DNA from: Botryococcus braunii
Taxonomy: Eukaryota > Chlorophyta > Trebouxiophyceae
NCBI GenBank assembly: GCA_002005505.1
Contig: KV908403.1
Coordinates: forward strand, 42,501-106,500
Direction of reading: 5' to 3'
DNA: 64,000 bases
The position numbers were made by a program, and so were the translations under genes. Every line of letters begins with the position of its first letter. The first letter of the stretch is position 1. The notes beneath the pieces were generated by a model. The model did not search any database. It was not told where the DNA came from and was given only the letters and a program-made list of their open reading frames with translations. This document shows positions 33,658 through 57,909 of the stretch, one piece after another.

Positions 33658-34399
33658 TTAGGGTTTGTTCATCGGGTGGTGTCCTGAACGGTTGTAAATG
33701 CGAATCTAAATGTACTGCAAGACATTTATTCACGAGGCTAGTGCAGGATGGTAGGGGCTTAGCCTGTGGGTTTTACAGGCTAAGTGCTTGTGGGGTTTAC
33801 AGGGCTTCTGTATCCGAGAAATTCGTGACGCTGCACCCCACAATGGCCCCAAACGAGTGAGGCTGTACGAATAGGTGTGACGGCATTAAGTGAAGTACAT
33901 GTACATGCCCTCATTTCCATCTTCCAATATCCCAAGCGAGAGCCACATACCGCTCCTCCCCTTGCAAAGGAGCCTCTAAATGTGTGCAGATACACAAGGA
34001 GGGCCGCTATCGTTGGCCCAGCGCTGCCGCCATGGCCTTTAGCTTTGAAGTAGAAGGCCAACAACATCGTTAATGTAATCAACCCAGTCCGTAATACCGT
34101 TAATTAACCCATGCATATGCAACAACCCATATGGGCACCGTGGCCACGTGGGGCGAAGGTCAGTGAAGAGTTTGGCGGCCTCACTACCAGTCAACATGGA
34201 CAGATGTCAGGGCTGAATTTGATTAGAAACGGATGTCCAATGACTGCGAGGGCCGGGGGCCCCCCAACATACAATGACATGGCCATTTGGCGCCTTCAGA
34301 AGCGACCCACGAGCAGCTGCGACTTGCGCCTATACAACATAAATTGCAGGTTTGCGTTGAAGCGGTTTTGCTAAAAGCAAGGAAGGCTAGTAGCCACTG

Positions 34400-34510
<111 letters not shown>

Positions 34511-34734
34511 GTCTGTATTATGTGTGTACTTGCTCCATGTCATTCTATGATGCACACAGCATTTTTGAGTACAGTTGGTTCCACTCTCATATCTCAAGAT
34601 AAGTACGACATGAAAAGAATGAGCTCACGGAAGGTAAGGCCGAACAAGGAAAGCCACGCTTAACAGTCGAGATAGTGAGTGTGGGCTAGCTAGATATCGG
34701 TCCTGGGACTGAGGGTGAGGGACTACTGACTGAC

Positions 34735-34745
34735 GGATTCGAACC
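34735..34745 (-). other. tRNA B-box-like motif (possible tRNA-derived SINE remnant)
   Basis: On the minus strand, GGTTCGAATCC is a perfect RNA polymerase III B-box, flanked by ACGG/CCGT pairing like a T-arm. The surrounding 85 bases do not fold into a cloverleaf: the acceptor pairs GTGAGG/CCTCAC are displaced. It is not a functional tRNA by eye. A degraded tRNA gene or SINE head is possible. Confidence 0.25.
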
Positions 34746-35414
34746 GTTCCGGCTCCTGCGCAATCATCGACCGTCAGGTCTCACGTCATTACCTCACGGT
34801 GCCTGCGGCTACAGCCTCTTATCGCCTAGGCCTCGGTTCGTATTAATTATCATCGATAAAACGCTGCTATAAAAACATGGCTCCTGAACTGCATTCATTA
34901 AGACATGGGGTTTGGAAGTGCGACAGCTCCCTGCTCTGTTCGTTCGGCTCTGTGGGCTAAGATTGCCCTGTTACCAGAGTCTTACGGGACTCGGAATTAT
35001 GTTGGACCTGCCGGCCGCGTCGTTGTCGGTGAAGTCTGAATTATGCAGTCCAAATGTAAACTACAGGACGTCCACATTATACAGACAACGGGCTCATGGT
35101 TTGATTTTTTCGAGACGAGGCCCCAGCAGGTGATATGTCGAAAAGCGTTAGCTTTTGTCAGTATCGGGCGCTCTTTTGTGTTTTATGCAGGGTGCATGCG
35201 CAATGTTCCTCTGATTGGCTGCGAATGGTGCGCTAGTGCAATGCAGAGGGGGCGAGTTTCAAACTGCGATTGTATCTGATGTCCCGGCTGAGCACCAATT
35301 ATCGTTGCACTCGTTAGTGTTGCATGTCCAGTTCTTCTATCAGACTAAAGAACGCCCAGGAACTGTTAGATCGAAGGGCCCTTGGGCGTGCTCTCAGTGG
35401 CGAATGTCATTTAT

Positions 35415-35444
35415 CTGCAAAGGCACACCAGTGTGCCTTTGCAG
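35415..35444. repeat. Perfect 13-bp-stem hairpin with 4-nt loop
   Basis: CTGCAAAGGCACA and its exact complement flank CCAG. It lies about 250 bases upstream of the PPR gene ATG, so it could sit in the 5' leader or promoter. Confidence 0.7.
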
Positions 35445-35693
35445 TCCTCTATCCGAACTTGGCATTTTACTACGCATGCCAACCTCTGAAGGGATAAACA
35501 ATCTTGATTTCGAGATTTCTGGGCCACAGTCTTCTGTTTTGGTCAAGCTTTGTGGATAAGGTTCTGTAGACTGGCCTCTGAAAGTGTGGGACTTGAACAA
35601 ATACAACCGAGTTAAAACCAGTTTCGAACACTACACTCCTGTATAATTGTATCCGGAGTTAGACGGCACTTCTGTTTTGTCCCCTCCCTCAAT

Positions 35694-45964
<10,271 letters not shown>

Positions 45965-47017
45965 GTCACTTGCACAGAGTTCTATGTTGTCAGAGCTAAG
46001 TCCTGGGCCGAGTCCTACATATGATTAAGGGGTGAATAAGGCAGAGCCTGACAAGTACTAAGCAAATGTAAGCCTTGGGCACGACAGAAGCAGTGCAAGT
46101 GCCAGCCAGGATACCAGAGCATTTGTAGCACACAGGTGATGGGATGCCTGGATTGTGGTTTGAGTTTACCGAGAGCCGCAGCTGGGCGAGGAGACTGGCG
46201 ACTAGCATGAGGTAATTTGTTGAGTGACATCAGCCTCGTTATTTCGTTTTACCAGGCCATAACTCTGGTTATCAGGGTTGGCTGTTTCTATAGCAGGGAA
46301 TTTACCGGAATTTTGATGTGGAAAAAGAGACGTTGACCGGATGGAGTCACTTTTGTGTGTGCCCAATTCTTTCTTTAGGCGTCTTCATGTAGGCAGTAGT
46401 GTCTTCGGGTGCCTGCTTGTGTGAAGCTGAAAGAGGTGCTGAACTCCTGAGGTGTGAGAAGAGACGGCCTTCGATAGTGGGTGCAATGAAGATCTGAGCA
46501 CCCCCAGCCCGGCTGTTTTACATTGCAGAGCAGAGATAGCAGCATAGTCCTGGGTCTTCCAACTCTAAGTCTGGAGGAGATCACATATGCTGAGTTTGGT
46601 AGAGTAAAAGTGATAGGATATAGACGAGCCGGTATTGCCATTTGCAAGATGAGGGGGCCAGGAGCAATTGGACGGGGCTTCAATTGCTCGGGCTTCATCC
46701 GCCTTCAGTTAGCCTTGTGGAGTGATGCTGACAAGCCCGAGAGGGACACCGGGAGTTTTTGAGGCTGCTTGAGGAGAGTGTCCCTTATGAGAATAGTGTA
46801 CCATATACATGCCGCTTGAATTACCTGCAGGACAAGTGCTGCTTGATTATTTTGTGTCTTTTGTCGTTTCAGAATTTCTTGTGAACGTAGGGACTGACCA
46901 GTATAGGGTCTGTGAAATATGTAGTGGCTAGACGCGTGCAAGCATTCTGTGTCGCATTGGTGGGGTACATCCATGTACTAGAGACAAACCTGCTTTTTCG
47001 GTACACTAGAAGTCATG

Positions 47018-47019
47018 TG

Positions 47020-47056
<37 letters not shown>

Positions 47057-47059
47057 TGT

Positions 47060-47136
<77 letters not shown>
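47018..47136. repeat. (GT)n-(GA)n compound microsatellite
   Basis: About 36 bases of GT followed, after TGAGTGTGAGAGATA, by about 70 bases of GA. Confidence 0.96.
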
Positions 47137-47139
<3 letters not shown>

Positions 47140-48085
47140 CGGCAGTTTCCAATTTACTGAGTTTGAAGATGAGGTTGTCATTTTTGAGGCCTTATGTGAA
47201 TATTTCCTTCGTTCCTGACTATATGGCGTCCAGGCCCTTTCGACCGTTGCGCCCAGAATAAGCTCTGAAGCCCACATCCCATCACAAATCATCGGCCATT
47301 GCACTACCAACAACTGTTAGCGTCCACAATCATATGACAGTGAATCTCAATTATTTTCTGTCAAGATCCATCTGACTACATCTGCCTCATGTACCGCCTT
47401 TGGCCTGCAATCGAGCAGTCTGGAACAGAGCCGCGTTCATGTTCCTTCCCAGGTCAGGCTGCAACATAGAAGCATTTCATTTGACCAGGCTGTTGCCTGT
47501 TCAGAGCTGTGTGGTAGAACAGTGTTTGAGTCTTGGCGCTCGTGCAAGCTTACTTCAGTACTTTAGCTTCAAGGTGGCTTGCCAACCCCACGCTTATGGT
47601 GGTCAGATCCTGCTGTTATGGGGCAGCACATCCTGTAGGTAGCACCCCCCCCCCCCTTTTGGGCGGGGGATGGAAGTGTCTGCTTTGGCCTGGTGGCGGA
47701 TCCAAAATGCAGAGTACTTTGGGGGGCACCTGCTGCATGAAGGTGAATGGCAGACCGCATGCGGCATTCACACTTCAGTAATCAACTCCAGACATACGTT
47801 GCACACAATATGTAAACATATGTTGCAGCAAAGCTGTGTGGGCCGGTCAAGATTGCAGGTAGCTGGCGGGGATGTGCCCTCAGGGCAACAGCAGGGGTTA
47901 CCCATGGCCGGGCTTTCTGGTTTGCAGCATCGAAGCAAAGCTATGATATCGCTGCCATCAGGATGCCTTGTCAATCCAAGAAAGTGTGGGTCTTTCGTGA
48001 GACGCTGGTATGACCGAAATTAAAATTACGACCTCACCATGTTGAAAAACACATGCTGATGAGTGGTTTTTGGCAGTGTGCTTAC

Positions 48086-48240
48086 TCGCTCGCAGGACCA
48101 AGTAGGGTGCAGAACAGTAAAGTCAGGCAAGTTCTCTATTCCATCCCATACCCTGCGGGAACTGGGGGTTGAAGAGGTGTCAGATGTGTACTTGCGCAGT
48201 AGCTGTCCTCTATGGTAGATGTAGCTCACAATGGGCAGGT
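48086..48240 (-). CDS. Possible exon of an unrecognised gene
   Basis: The minus-strand frame around IVSYIYHRGQLLRKYTSD, then RRVWDGIENLPDFTVLHPTW, ends at a good GTAAGC donor and has non-repetitive protein-like composition. A second coding-like frame near 47770-48010 (KDPHFLGLTRHPDGSD) could be the next exon. I recognise neither, and phases were not proved. Confidence 0.25.
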
Positions 48241-51102
48241 TAATAATCAGAGTGAGCGTGCAGCACAGGCTTGCCGCTCAAGAGACAAAAGGCTCCATCG
48301 AGCCCCTAAACAAAACCAAAACTCCTACACAGTGCCAAACGGCGTCTATCGAGCGATGGCCTGACAAGCTTTTGGCGCACACTTTTAATGCCGCTGGGCA
48401 TAGAACGTGAAATGTCCCAATGAGACTTATCCAACGCATAGAGATTGAGTCTCTGTAAAATCACAGGCCCACTTGCAGACCCGTCGAGTTGTAGAGAGTT
48501 ACAACCTGGTAAGTTGTAGAGAGTAAATCATGATGGTCTTGTTTTCAGCTCGGTTCTTCCTGTATTAGTAATACAGGAATACTACTACCAAGTCAATACT
48601 ACTGCATGCTGAGCTGCACGGGGGCCATCAAGCTCCCGGAAAACCCTGCCTCCAGCCGTAAGAAGACAGCATTCCATGCTGTTCCCTCCATGCAGTCCAA
48701 CGAAGGTCCCTCATGAAACGGGAAGGGTCTCAATTGTTTTAGGTGGTATCACCACAACTATCCCCTCCACAAGTATGATTGCAGCTTCAGTCTGGAGGGT
48801 ACGGACTGAAGGAAACCATACAAACTAGCATATCTACATGACACAGTTTCGATGGCCAGCTTTTGGTGTTAAGCCGCTACCAAGACACCGTCTGCCAGTA
48901 TACTTGTGCTTGAGTTAAAAAAGTCCTATACCTGTGAGTCGCTCAAGGCTTTGGCTGTTTCCGTGTCACACAGTCCGTGTCACACAGATGTGTTGCCAGC
49001 TCTATTTGTTTCTCTATAGCCGCCTTGCTGTTGGGCAGAAACAGCTGCATCTTGCATGTCATTTGAGCTTTGGAATGACCTTGCCTTAGGTTGGTTGGTC
49101 ATCAATGTGGATGGCCACCTGTCCCTCCCAATCTCCTTCGCTTTTGCGCCAGCATGTATGCAAGCTTCTCATGCACATTTTCTCGCTGCTGGGCAATTCG
49201 TGGCTACAAGCCCTAGTTAGTGTAAAGTCCACCATGCCATAACTTGTGACACAGATCAACTGCCCAAACCCAGCAACCTCTGTCCTGCATGGCTGGCAGG
49301 TCAAACCTTCAGCAGAACTAATGTCCTCTGAAAGTGATAGCTGAAAACAATGGCCAGCTTCCTCATGCACGCTGAATGACCGATCTCCGCTTTCTATTAA
49401 TGAGGCATACAAAGAGGCCTACACAATATTGCCATGCCCAACATGGGTAATTGAGAGATAGTAGCCCAAAAATAGAGCCTTGGCCATACAGAAGATGCTC
49501 GGTAAAAAGCCATAGTAGCCCACTGATTGGTGCCTGCTTAAGTTGAGGTCCTCAGCTGGAGGACCTCCCTGTTCTGCGCTCTCTCATCTCTAACCCTCAA
49601 TTCTCTTGCTTAGATCGCCAAAATCAAAGTTCAAAAACAAATGCCAAAGTGCCCTCGTGGTATTCCAAAAAGAGTTGGGCAGTGAGATGCAGTATCGCGT
49701 CAAGCAAATACAAGGTCTGTTCTCCTGTGAAAAGAACGTCACATTCTGCTGAAGCGATGCCCCGTAACAACAGTCTTGACCAGACTGCCAAGGGTTCCAG
49801 AATGCAGAACTTTGCGTGAGATTCTACCATAGGCCTTTTAGTTCAAGTAGCCATCACATAATGCAGAACTTTGCCTGAGATGGTCCAAGCTTGCCACAAG
49901 TCCAAAAGCATTGGAAGGGAGAGGCACTCTCATGGAAGTTAGGTTTGACATTAAATTTGAAAAACTCTCAATGCCTCTTCAGAATCAATAGCAATTCAAT
50001 TTTTCTGCCCCCGTGCCACTTCTCTTACCCTCATTTGCCTTTAACTTCCAGAATGTTTTCTCAACCCTATTCATATGTCCCTCAGGAGGACTCGCACTCT
50101 GTACCAGTCTTCTGCACATTTGCTCCGCCAGACATTGTTCTGCAGCTGTTGCATATAGCCACTATGTACTTAGAAGGCGATAAGAGTGATGTACACTACA
50201 CTTGCTAATAAAGGATTCAAGGACCTATAGAAGGCATAAAGGAACGACAAACACTTCACGCATTCTACAAACTTGTACTTGTCCAATGATGGGCAACCTT
50301 TCGAAAACACACAACCAGGAATGATTGCATCCCGAAATGATAAGCAACTGAAAAGCACAAACCTCACACACAGAGATGTTATCACTTACCAATGCGGTTG
50401 AGATCACGATTAACATGCATACTCATGTTGATCCTGTGGACTGCGACTCGACTTGGCACTTCAAGGATGCTTGTCGTGCCACAGACTCTAAGATTGACAC
50501 TGGCTGCCAAGAAAGTAAAGGACAGTAATGCCAACAGTCTGCAAGGAGCAGTTGTGATCACTTGAATTGATCATCCAGACTGAAGAGCACACAATGGGTC
50601 GGACAAGAGGGAATGCATGCTACCATAACGCAAGAGGAGCACAACTAATGCGGAACAACGACCGAATTAAACAAGGTGAGATGAGGCATAGCCCAATGAG
50701 CTGAAGGCCCCTGTCATATCCAATCCCACATTCCTTGATGGCAATGCAATCCCTGTGTGATAAAAAACATAAGCTCATAAACTCAGACACACAGGATATC
50801 CTGCAGTCTGAAAGAGCTCAGAATCCCGAGTCCTGCAAGAGAGGCAGGCATGTGGGCTTATGAAAGACAGTACTCATACTCTTCTGCAAGCTTTCTAGAG
50901 GTCATGCAACGGTTACTGAGTCACAAATGGTACAACGGGCACCAGCACTTGTGATGCTGTTGTCTGAAACTCCATCTATTAGACTGTCATTTTCTGCACA
51001 TACCTGCTACAAGGGACTACCTCTTCTGGAACCTGCAGCTCTGGAGGCAGCAGGAGGACACAGATGCAGATATCCTTTGCTCAACAGCACAAGGGAGCAG
51101 TC

Positions 51103-54100
51103 TCAGATGTCAAGTGCAGGAATTTGCACTTTGGCAACTTCAGAGAATTTTGAGTTGCCATACTTCTTGTACACAGCCTGCAGCTGGTTGAGGTGGGCTC
51201 TTTGTGCAACAGAGAGCAGGGCAGCAGCACAGGGCTTTACAGCCTTCTCTGTGAGACCTGAGTGTCGACGCAGCGCTGCGGGAAAAGGATCCCCTTCTCT
51301 GCTGTCCATCACCACAATCCGTCCAGCAAGGTACACTGCTGCCGTAGCAATCATGGAGTATGAATACTTTATCATGCTGTACTCAGGCAGCGATAGCTCG
51401 GCAAAGTATGTTGCCAAATGGATTCCACGATTGTCTTTTATGTCCCTAGCCTGCGCACATCCGCAGTACGGCATATAAGTCAGACTGTCCTGAGCCCATC
51501 TAACATACTTCTGTGCACAGTATGTATAGAGCCCAAGCCCACACAAGTAGCTGACACCAGGAACTAGTGGGGGATGAGATATCCTGATTTCCATTGCAGA
51601 ACAAGTTACCATACTTATACAAGACTTTATGCAGACAAATGGAAATGCTGATGCAGTGAAAGAGCTACATGCCCAATGCTAGTACACACCTTAGCAACCA
51701 GGGTGCAGGACAACAGCACTACATACATTACTGGAATTGTTTGTATCACCTTCAACAGTCGCCCGAGGAAATTGTACGCTGTGGGGACTGTGAGGTTGAA
51801 ACTCAGTGTGTTCAGCATAGTTTTCTCCATCTGAAGTATCTGCTCACGGGTGTAAGCCTTATCACTTATATATATGAAATCCCTCAGTTCCGGTGCCCAG
51901 ATCTCCTCGTATTTGCTGGCAATAAGCATAGCTGTCACTCCTACCTGCAAATACAGACATATGCCGCAGGTCAGGTGGGTGCTGTGATAAGAAGGCTCCT
52001 ACATGCAATGTAATGAAGATTGAGCCCCATATAGAAGCCTCCCAGTGTGGTTGCCACGTTATGTGCCGTAATGTAAGAATCCTGCAGCGAGGTACACACT
52101 GTGGACGAAGTCATGTTAGTAAAACGAATGTTAAAAATACATGTGTGGTTTCGCTTGGCAAGCATAAAGGATTTTGTCAAATCTTGCTGAAGCGCAACAT
52201 CTGAAATAACCATTCGTGCAACACTTGCTTCAATCATGACAAGGCAGCATCACTGCCTCCGCGGGCTTTTTGTGGTGGGCTACAGAGAATTTTCATTGAA
52301 AATTACCAGTTGAAGGTTCTTGCGGGTGACAGGCTTGCGCTCCAAAAACCTGTCTATTATATCGACAGCCAAATGCAGTGTTTCTGGCATCAACTGCATG
52401 CAGGCCAGGATCCTCAGTCACCTCACCTTCCAAATAGTTTGAAAACAGAAAGCAACGCTTTATTCTGGTAAGAGTTTTTCGCCACCAAGTTTTACAGGAG
52501 CAAACCATACAGACTTGGAGCAGGTTCCAGGTTACACATGCTGTTTCAGTTTTGGAGTGCCGACTGCCCCCCTCTGGCTTGAGACCAACAAAAAATGCTT
52601 ATATACCTATCTTTGCCTCCTCATGCGTGTGGGCGAGAAGGGGGGGGGGGGGTCTTCTATCAGATTGACAGCTCAAGATCATCGCAGGCAGATAAACCCA
52701 ATGCACGCATGATACTGGGCATACGAAGGAGTTCATACATTTTGTATGGGCACTGTTTTATCACAGTGAGCCCCAGGGAGAAATTCTACTGATCGTCAAT
52801 TTTATTTCATCTAAGACACAAAATTTCAATCAAGCCATGGCGGCCATAGGTAGAATATCCAATGGCTGGTACACTTTTGGAGACCATGGCATTCATTCTT
52901 TTGTTCTATGTCATCTCCCCTTTTTCCAAGGTCACCCTAAGGTTCTATGTCCTTTCCCCTTTTTCCAAGGTACTGCATGCGTTAGGGCATGCAGCACAAT
53001 TGAGAAAGCTGCCCTGCCGTTGAGCTATTTAACATCTACATTGACACTGGACTGTCTTTCTTCGAACCACTTCCTGCAAGACGTTGGTGCTGTAAAACTC
53101 GAAACGACACTGCTAAAACATCGCCATTATAAATGATTTGAGGTCTGTCAAACACAGCACCTTGCCAGGAATGTTTGGAAGCAAGGTCACTGGTGACTTG
53201 AAGACCCTGTCAAGTTCAATACATCATGTACCCCTGTGAGCATGTACAATCCAATGTGGCCTCTCAGTAATGTGGGGCATAACAAAACCGCAGTGGGGAG
53301 ATTGGTATGAGGGAAAGACCTACTGAGATAAGGCTGATAGGCATATCTTTCCTTTGCATGGCTAACATAGAGGATCCGCCCATACTTCTTGAAAAAGTCA
53401 TTTTAGATGGAAATCGCAAGGGGGAAGGAAAGGACTACATGTCAGCAGAAAAACATTTATATTCACCTTGAACTTCAGGTGGACCTCAACAAGCCAGTCA
53501 ACCAAGATAGCTCTCATTCTGTCGTTTATATCCGCCTGCTGCACCCATACCCTCCGTCGGTGACAAACTAATACTGTTCATAAAAGTCATATGTTTGAGA
53601 TATCTGACAGCAGAACTTTGATTTGAGGTTGCCAACAGGCTGCAACAAGGGCGACCCACACTTTCATTTTCACCAATCCCCCACCCCACCCCACCAAAAA
53701 CATGGGGGTTTAACTTTTCTAGCACAAGCCGGCCTTAGCAGGGCTATACCACTGACTAATTCCAGTCTCTATAGACTACTTCTCGCAGTCACAAGGTCTA
53801 AGGAAGCCCAACAAACACAAGTAACAACAAGCGCCACCTCCAAAGAGAAGCAATGTACGGTCGCTGTTATGAGACTGTGAAAGTATTGCATAACTGCTTC
53901 CAGTAAAATTGACCCTAACCTGACTCTCAATCGGTTCCACAAAACGCAAGTAGTGCCCACAGCAAATATTCAGAGAGGCTACATGACAAATGCAATCATG
54001 GACGCATGGTCACCTGTGAGGTCATGTACTGAGCAGAGGCCCGTGTTTTGGATTCAATCCTCCGATAATATGTGTAGATGTCAGGGCAGTATTCAACCAC

Positions 54101-56688
54101 AGCAAGGGGATCTCCTCTGTCGGCAGAGTCGATATCGGTCTCGTCTTCGGAACCTTCCCCATCTGCTTTCTCATTCTGATTCTGAAGGAGTGCAGTCAAG
54201 CTACGTTCAAGAAGCAGGGAGCTAAGACTCCGGGTTGACGGTGAAGGGCCTTCTGCTTCATTGATAACTTCATGTGTCTGAACCACTCTTGCCCGAAGTA
54301 CCTGCTTTGGTTTGAGACTTGGCTGGTTCTGCAGAACCTAGACACAACACAAGTGCAAAACGTCAACAGCTATCTTGAACAGAACACTCCTGCCTGGTTT
54401 GCTTTGCATTGATCTGAAATGCACAGCAATATCATATTTGTGTGTATCAATCAGAACATTGAGGGTTACTAAAAGGGGAGCTATTCACAGAGCATGAGGG
54501 AACCTGGGAGAACCATTACGAGGTGTGTCTAAGAGTGTGTGTCTCTGGGGGGAGGGGGGGGGGTTAGGTGGGGGAGGAGCAGGGCCCACATTAGACCTGC
54601 ATAAACCATGTAAGTGGTTGAACACCAATTCAAAGCATCCCAACGTTAATATTCACTCCCAGTAGCTGAAACCCTTGCAGTTACGTAACATTAAAAACAG
54701 CTACTAGACTAAATTCACCCAAATGAAAATAGAAATTTTGAAGAGTTGTTGTGATTAAAGATAGTTGTAAGAGCAGAAGAGGTCAGGCATGTAATTATGA
54801 CACAGCATGGTCCCGTCTGATTGACCAGCAGTCGTACAGAAACTGACACTTCCTTGGGAATTGACAGTCTTTATTGCTGCACCCTTCTACCATCACCTCA
54901 CAACGCTATTTTTGAGGTATGAACAGGAAATAGGACTGGGGGAAGAGGGACGAAATTGGACAGGCAAGCCGTTAAACAAACAAACAGAGACACACACTCG
55001 CGTGCGTGTAGAGAGAGAGGGAGCATAGAAATGTGCAAGATCGGGTTTGGGGGTTGAAACATGTCAACTGTACATGTCAACTGTAAAAGGAAAGGTGGTG
55101 GAGAGGGGCGAGGGAGGGAGAGAAGGCAGGCGCATGGGGGGCGGGGGGGTGGAGGCAGAGGGAGAGAGGAGAGAAAGGGGGAGAGGGAGGGTTTGGGTGC
55201 ATATGTCACAGGACATCCTTCTTGACATTCTCCTATCTTGGTGGGTGCGTTATGTGAAAGACCAGAAGGGCCAACCCCCCGCCCCCTTTGGTGTGGGGGG
55301 GAGTTAAGGGGACCCCTGTTAGGGAAAACACCAAGGTTCAACAAAAAAAAATACCCCCCTTACACGCACACACACCCCACACCCACACACACAGCCCCAC
55401 CCCCCAAGACACCCAGGCTCGTGTACATACATACATACATACATACAGGCATCTATGCACCTCACAGGAAGAAGAACTGCAGCAGAAAGAGGCACAGGGT
55501 GTCTGTGTACTGCCCCGATGGTGGGGTTCATCCTGTGTGCAAATTACAGAGCGACAACAGGCAAGAGTGATGCAGAGCAGTTGAAAAAGGTGCACAATAA
55601 ACTCCAATGGCTCCCACATCAAGACTCAAAACAATCTTGGAGATTTTACTGCCAGAGAAGACTTCACCGCTCTTCCAAAACAACATTGCTGATATACACG
55701 CGCCAAGAACCCATGTCAGAGAGAGCAGCTGCCGAACAGGTGTGCTTTGACATGAACCCCATGGAGATCTTGCTTGAAGAGAACTTCAAAGGTATAGCTA
55801 GGCAGAAAATTTATGCACCCGCAGTCATGAATGGGTTTTTTAATGCTATGGACGACTTTCACAGCAACTACTTCCACACAAAAGGTCTTTAGTAAACAAC
55901 TGTGTTTCAAACCGAGAATAGGATGCCAGGCAAAACTTATGCTATCAGGGAAGCCTCCAGGGGCCTAGGTTGTGTGCAAATTGCAAAGTACCAATTGACT
56001 GTAGCAGAGCATTGCATTGCTCGGCAAGAGACAGCATCTTAAAGTGCTACTTGTTCTAGCTTTGTGTTGAAAGCCACTACAAGAAATGAAATCATAATAT
56101 GTCCGGTAGTGTTTACCTTGGGATCTATTATTAAACCAGCTTCTTTTGCTGTTCTACGTGTCAGAACTCGCCCATCCCTTGCCAGCTGCCATACACAAAG
56201 AGTTCCCTCCGATCAGTAAATCACCAAAAATAACTCCAACTACGACCCGGTTGTTTCTATCACCTGGTGGCCTCTCATTGACACTTCTGGCTGATACACA
56301 CTCCTACGTTACTATTGACAACCCAAAAAGGGAACAGGCAAGACTTATGAAGGTACCTGCGCGGCTCTCTTGGCTTGCTCTGATATGACTCCACCTTTTT
56401 TGGCAATTGCGTTCTCCTTCCCAGAGTTGTTTTGTAAGTTTGCATTGTCGTAAGTATTCTTTATGTCTCCCAAAGCCCTGTGAAGTTCCCGATATAGCCG
56501 TTGTAAGCAAAAAAGGTGACTCGCTCAACTCGTTTTCTTCGTATCAGCAGATTCATATACGGTTACCTCCTTCTTCCATCCCTCAGCTGTGGTCTGCCAT
56601 CTACTGCGTTTTCTTGCAGCTTTGCGGGGTGCGCTTCGTAGCCATTCTCGTCAGCAAAACGCCCCACGGCTCCTCTATTTGTCCCCAT
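51103..56688 (-). CDS. B-type mitotic cyclin, copy 1
   Basis: Eight exons in continuous phase: 56688-56567, 56477-56357, 56185-56117, 54337-54014, 53535-53467, 52393-52307, 51944-51750 and 51450-51103, giving 444 residues. Exons 1/2 create a canonical destruction box RRALGDIKN (R40-N48), the APC/C degron, with the intron cutting just before ALGD. Cyclin_N spans about 185-320: YYRRIE, then DINDRMRAILVDWLVEVHLKFK, LMPETLHLAVDIIDRFLE and VGVTAMLIASKYEEIWAPEL. The HLKF signature marks the B class. Cyclin_C follows (ATYFAELSLPEYSMIKYS, then the C-terminal LQAVYKKYGNSKF). It should bind and activate a CDK at mitosis. The 1.8-kb intron 3 is the longest. An alternative exon 8 acceptor further upstream would add residues. 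Confidence 0.9.
54338..56116. other. Intron 3 of cyclin copy 1 (1.8 kb), no nested gene recognised
   Basis: It contains a short ACAT run near 55425-55445, purine-rich GGGA sequence near 55085-55190, and an opposite-strand 145-codon frame at 55455-55892. That frame lacks a recognisable domain and was not accepted as a gene. Confidence 0.6.
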
Positions 56689-57791
56689 CTTTCCCCTCCC
56701 CAATCTATTCTACAGGGCCTTTCAAGAAAGGGGGTATTTTGAGAAAGCCTTGATGCTGCGTTTTAACTTGAGAGATCCTTCGGCCATCTCCTCGTTGTGA
56801 GTAGACGTACATTGTTACCCTCACAACGCAAGCACAGCTGTCGCAATTTGCAAGGGCGTTGACGAAATGATAGTCGGTCTAAATAAATGGCGGAAGAAAA
56901 ATGAACTGGCGTATTTCAAATTTATCTCTATCGCTCACGGGGATTCGCCGACTGTTCCCGCATTCAATTTCATTATGTCAGTGCTGACGAAATCATCAAA
57001 ATTGGCCAACATTTGACGACGAATTACTCTCAAGACATCCATTCCGCCATCATGCGAGAAAATATACAAAAGTAGAAAAACATGCCAGGCTTTTAAAGAG
57101 TGCCATATATACATATTCCTACAGCATTCGCTGAGGGAAGAAAACATTACTATGTGGCAGTATTTTTTAATTTACAAAGAGGCATGATTTTGCCCTCGTG
57201 ATTTGCATATAACCCATGGGATGGCCGATGGGTTGGAGATGCTTAAAAGCCTGGTATGTTTCCCTGATGGCGACAGGGAGTCTGATCTCGACTATGTACT
57301 AATATACTGTAGATTATATGTAACCCTGTGCAACACTCCCGACAAAAAATCTTTTCAAAGTTTTTCTCCTCAACTCATGAGATGGACTATTTTGTAGTCA
57401 GCTTCAGCACAAGGTTGCATATCGACCTTCCATAGTGGTCACCTAAGCAGCGCATGGGTGGAAGCTCAGCAGGAAGCTCAGCTCAATGGATGCAGGTGCC
57501 CCAACCACACCAAACCCTGTTGCAAAGGCCAATGTGCAGGGCGCAGACAAACATTGCATTTTAAAGTCCTGGCGGCCCGTGAAACCTCAGGGCCGGCCCC
57601 CACATTCTTCCCGCAGGGCGTTCTTCATTTCCTTAATCCAGCAGGCTTCTCCATGTACCATGGTATCACCCTGGCCGTAGCCCTTGAAACATATGTCCGA
57701 GTCTGACAAAATATGCTCCAGACATGTTTTGTCCAAGAAGGACACAGTCGCACTGACACCGACTTCCCATATTCAATTGAATTAGTCTAAA

Positions 57792-57909
57792 CTCAGGGGT
57801 CTTCTTCCTTTATGCATACGATTGCATAAGAACAGGAGAAAAGATTTCTGCATAGATGATCCCATACTGTTCTTATGCAACGTATGCATAAAGGAAGAAG
57901 ACCCCTGAG
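57792..57909. repeat. Long imperfect hairpin, ~43-nt arms, ~31-nt loop (pre-miRNA-like)
   Basis: The left arm 57792-57835 starts CTCAGGGGTCTTCTTCC. The right arm 57867-57909 is its complement with a one-base bulge (GATTGC against GTTGC). The loop spans 57836-57866. Size and near-perfect pairing fit a small-RNA precursor or a foldback element. No transcript evidence exists here. Confidence 0.7.

Larger units (their letters stand above)
45965..51102. other. Intergenic interval between convergent genes, nothing firmly recognised
   Basis: About 5.1 kb between the PPR stop and the first cyclin stop, which face each other. It contains a GT/GA microsatellite (47018-47136), a short 11-bp-stem hairpin near 48560, and several minus-strand frames of natural composition (47768-48240 and 49086-49412). 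These might be exons of an unidentified minus-strand gene. No domain is recognised. Confidence 0.4.

Noticed and set aside
34720..34815. Functional tRNA gene on the minus strand
   Set aside because: Only the B-box/T-arm matches. D-arm, anticodon arm and correctly spaced acceptor stem cannot be formed.
49798..49882. Short direct repeat AATGCAGAACTTTGC-TGAGAT (two copies ~59 bp apart)
   Set aside because: Only about 22 bases each and no surrounding structure; likely a local duplication of no special meaning.
55455..55892. 145-codon + strand ORF inside cyclin intron 3
   Set aside because: No recognisable domain and no splice or promoter evidence, and it lies antisense within an intron. Kept as a note only.
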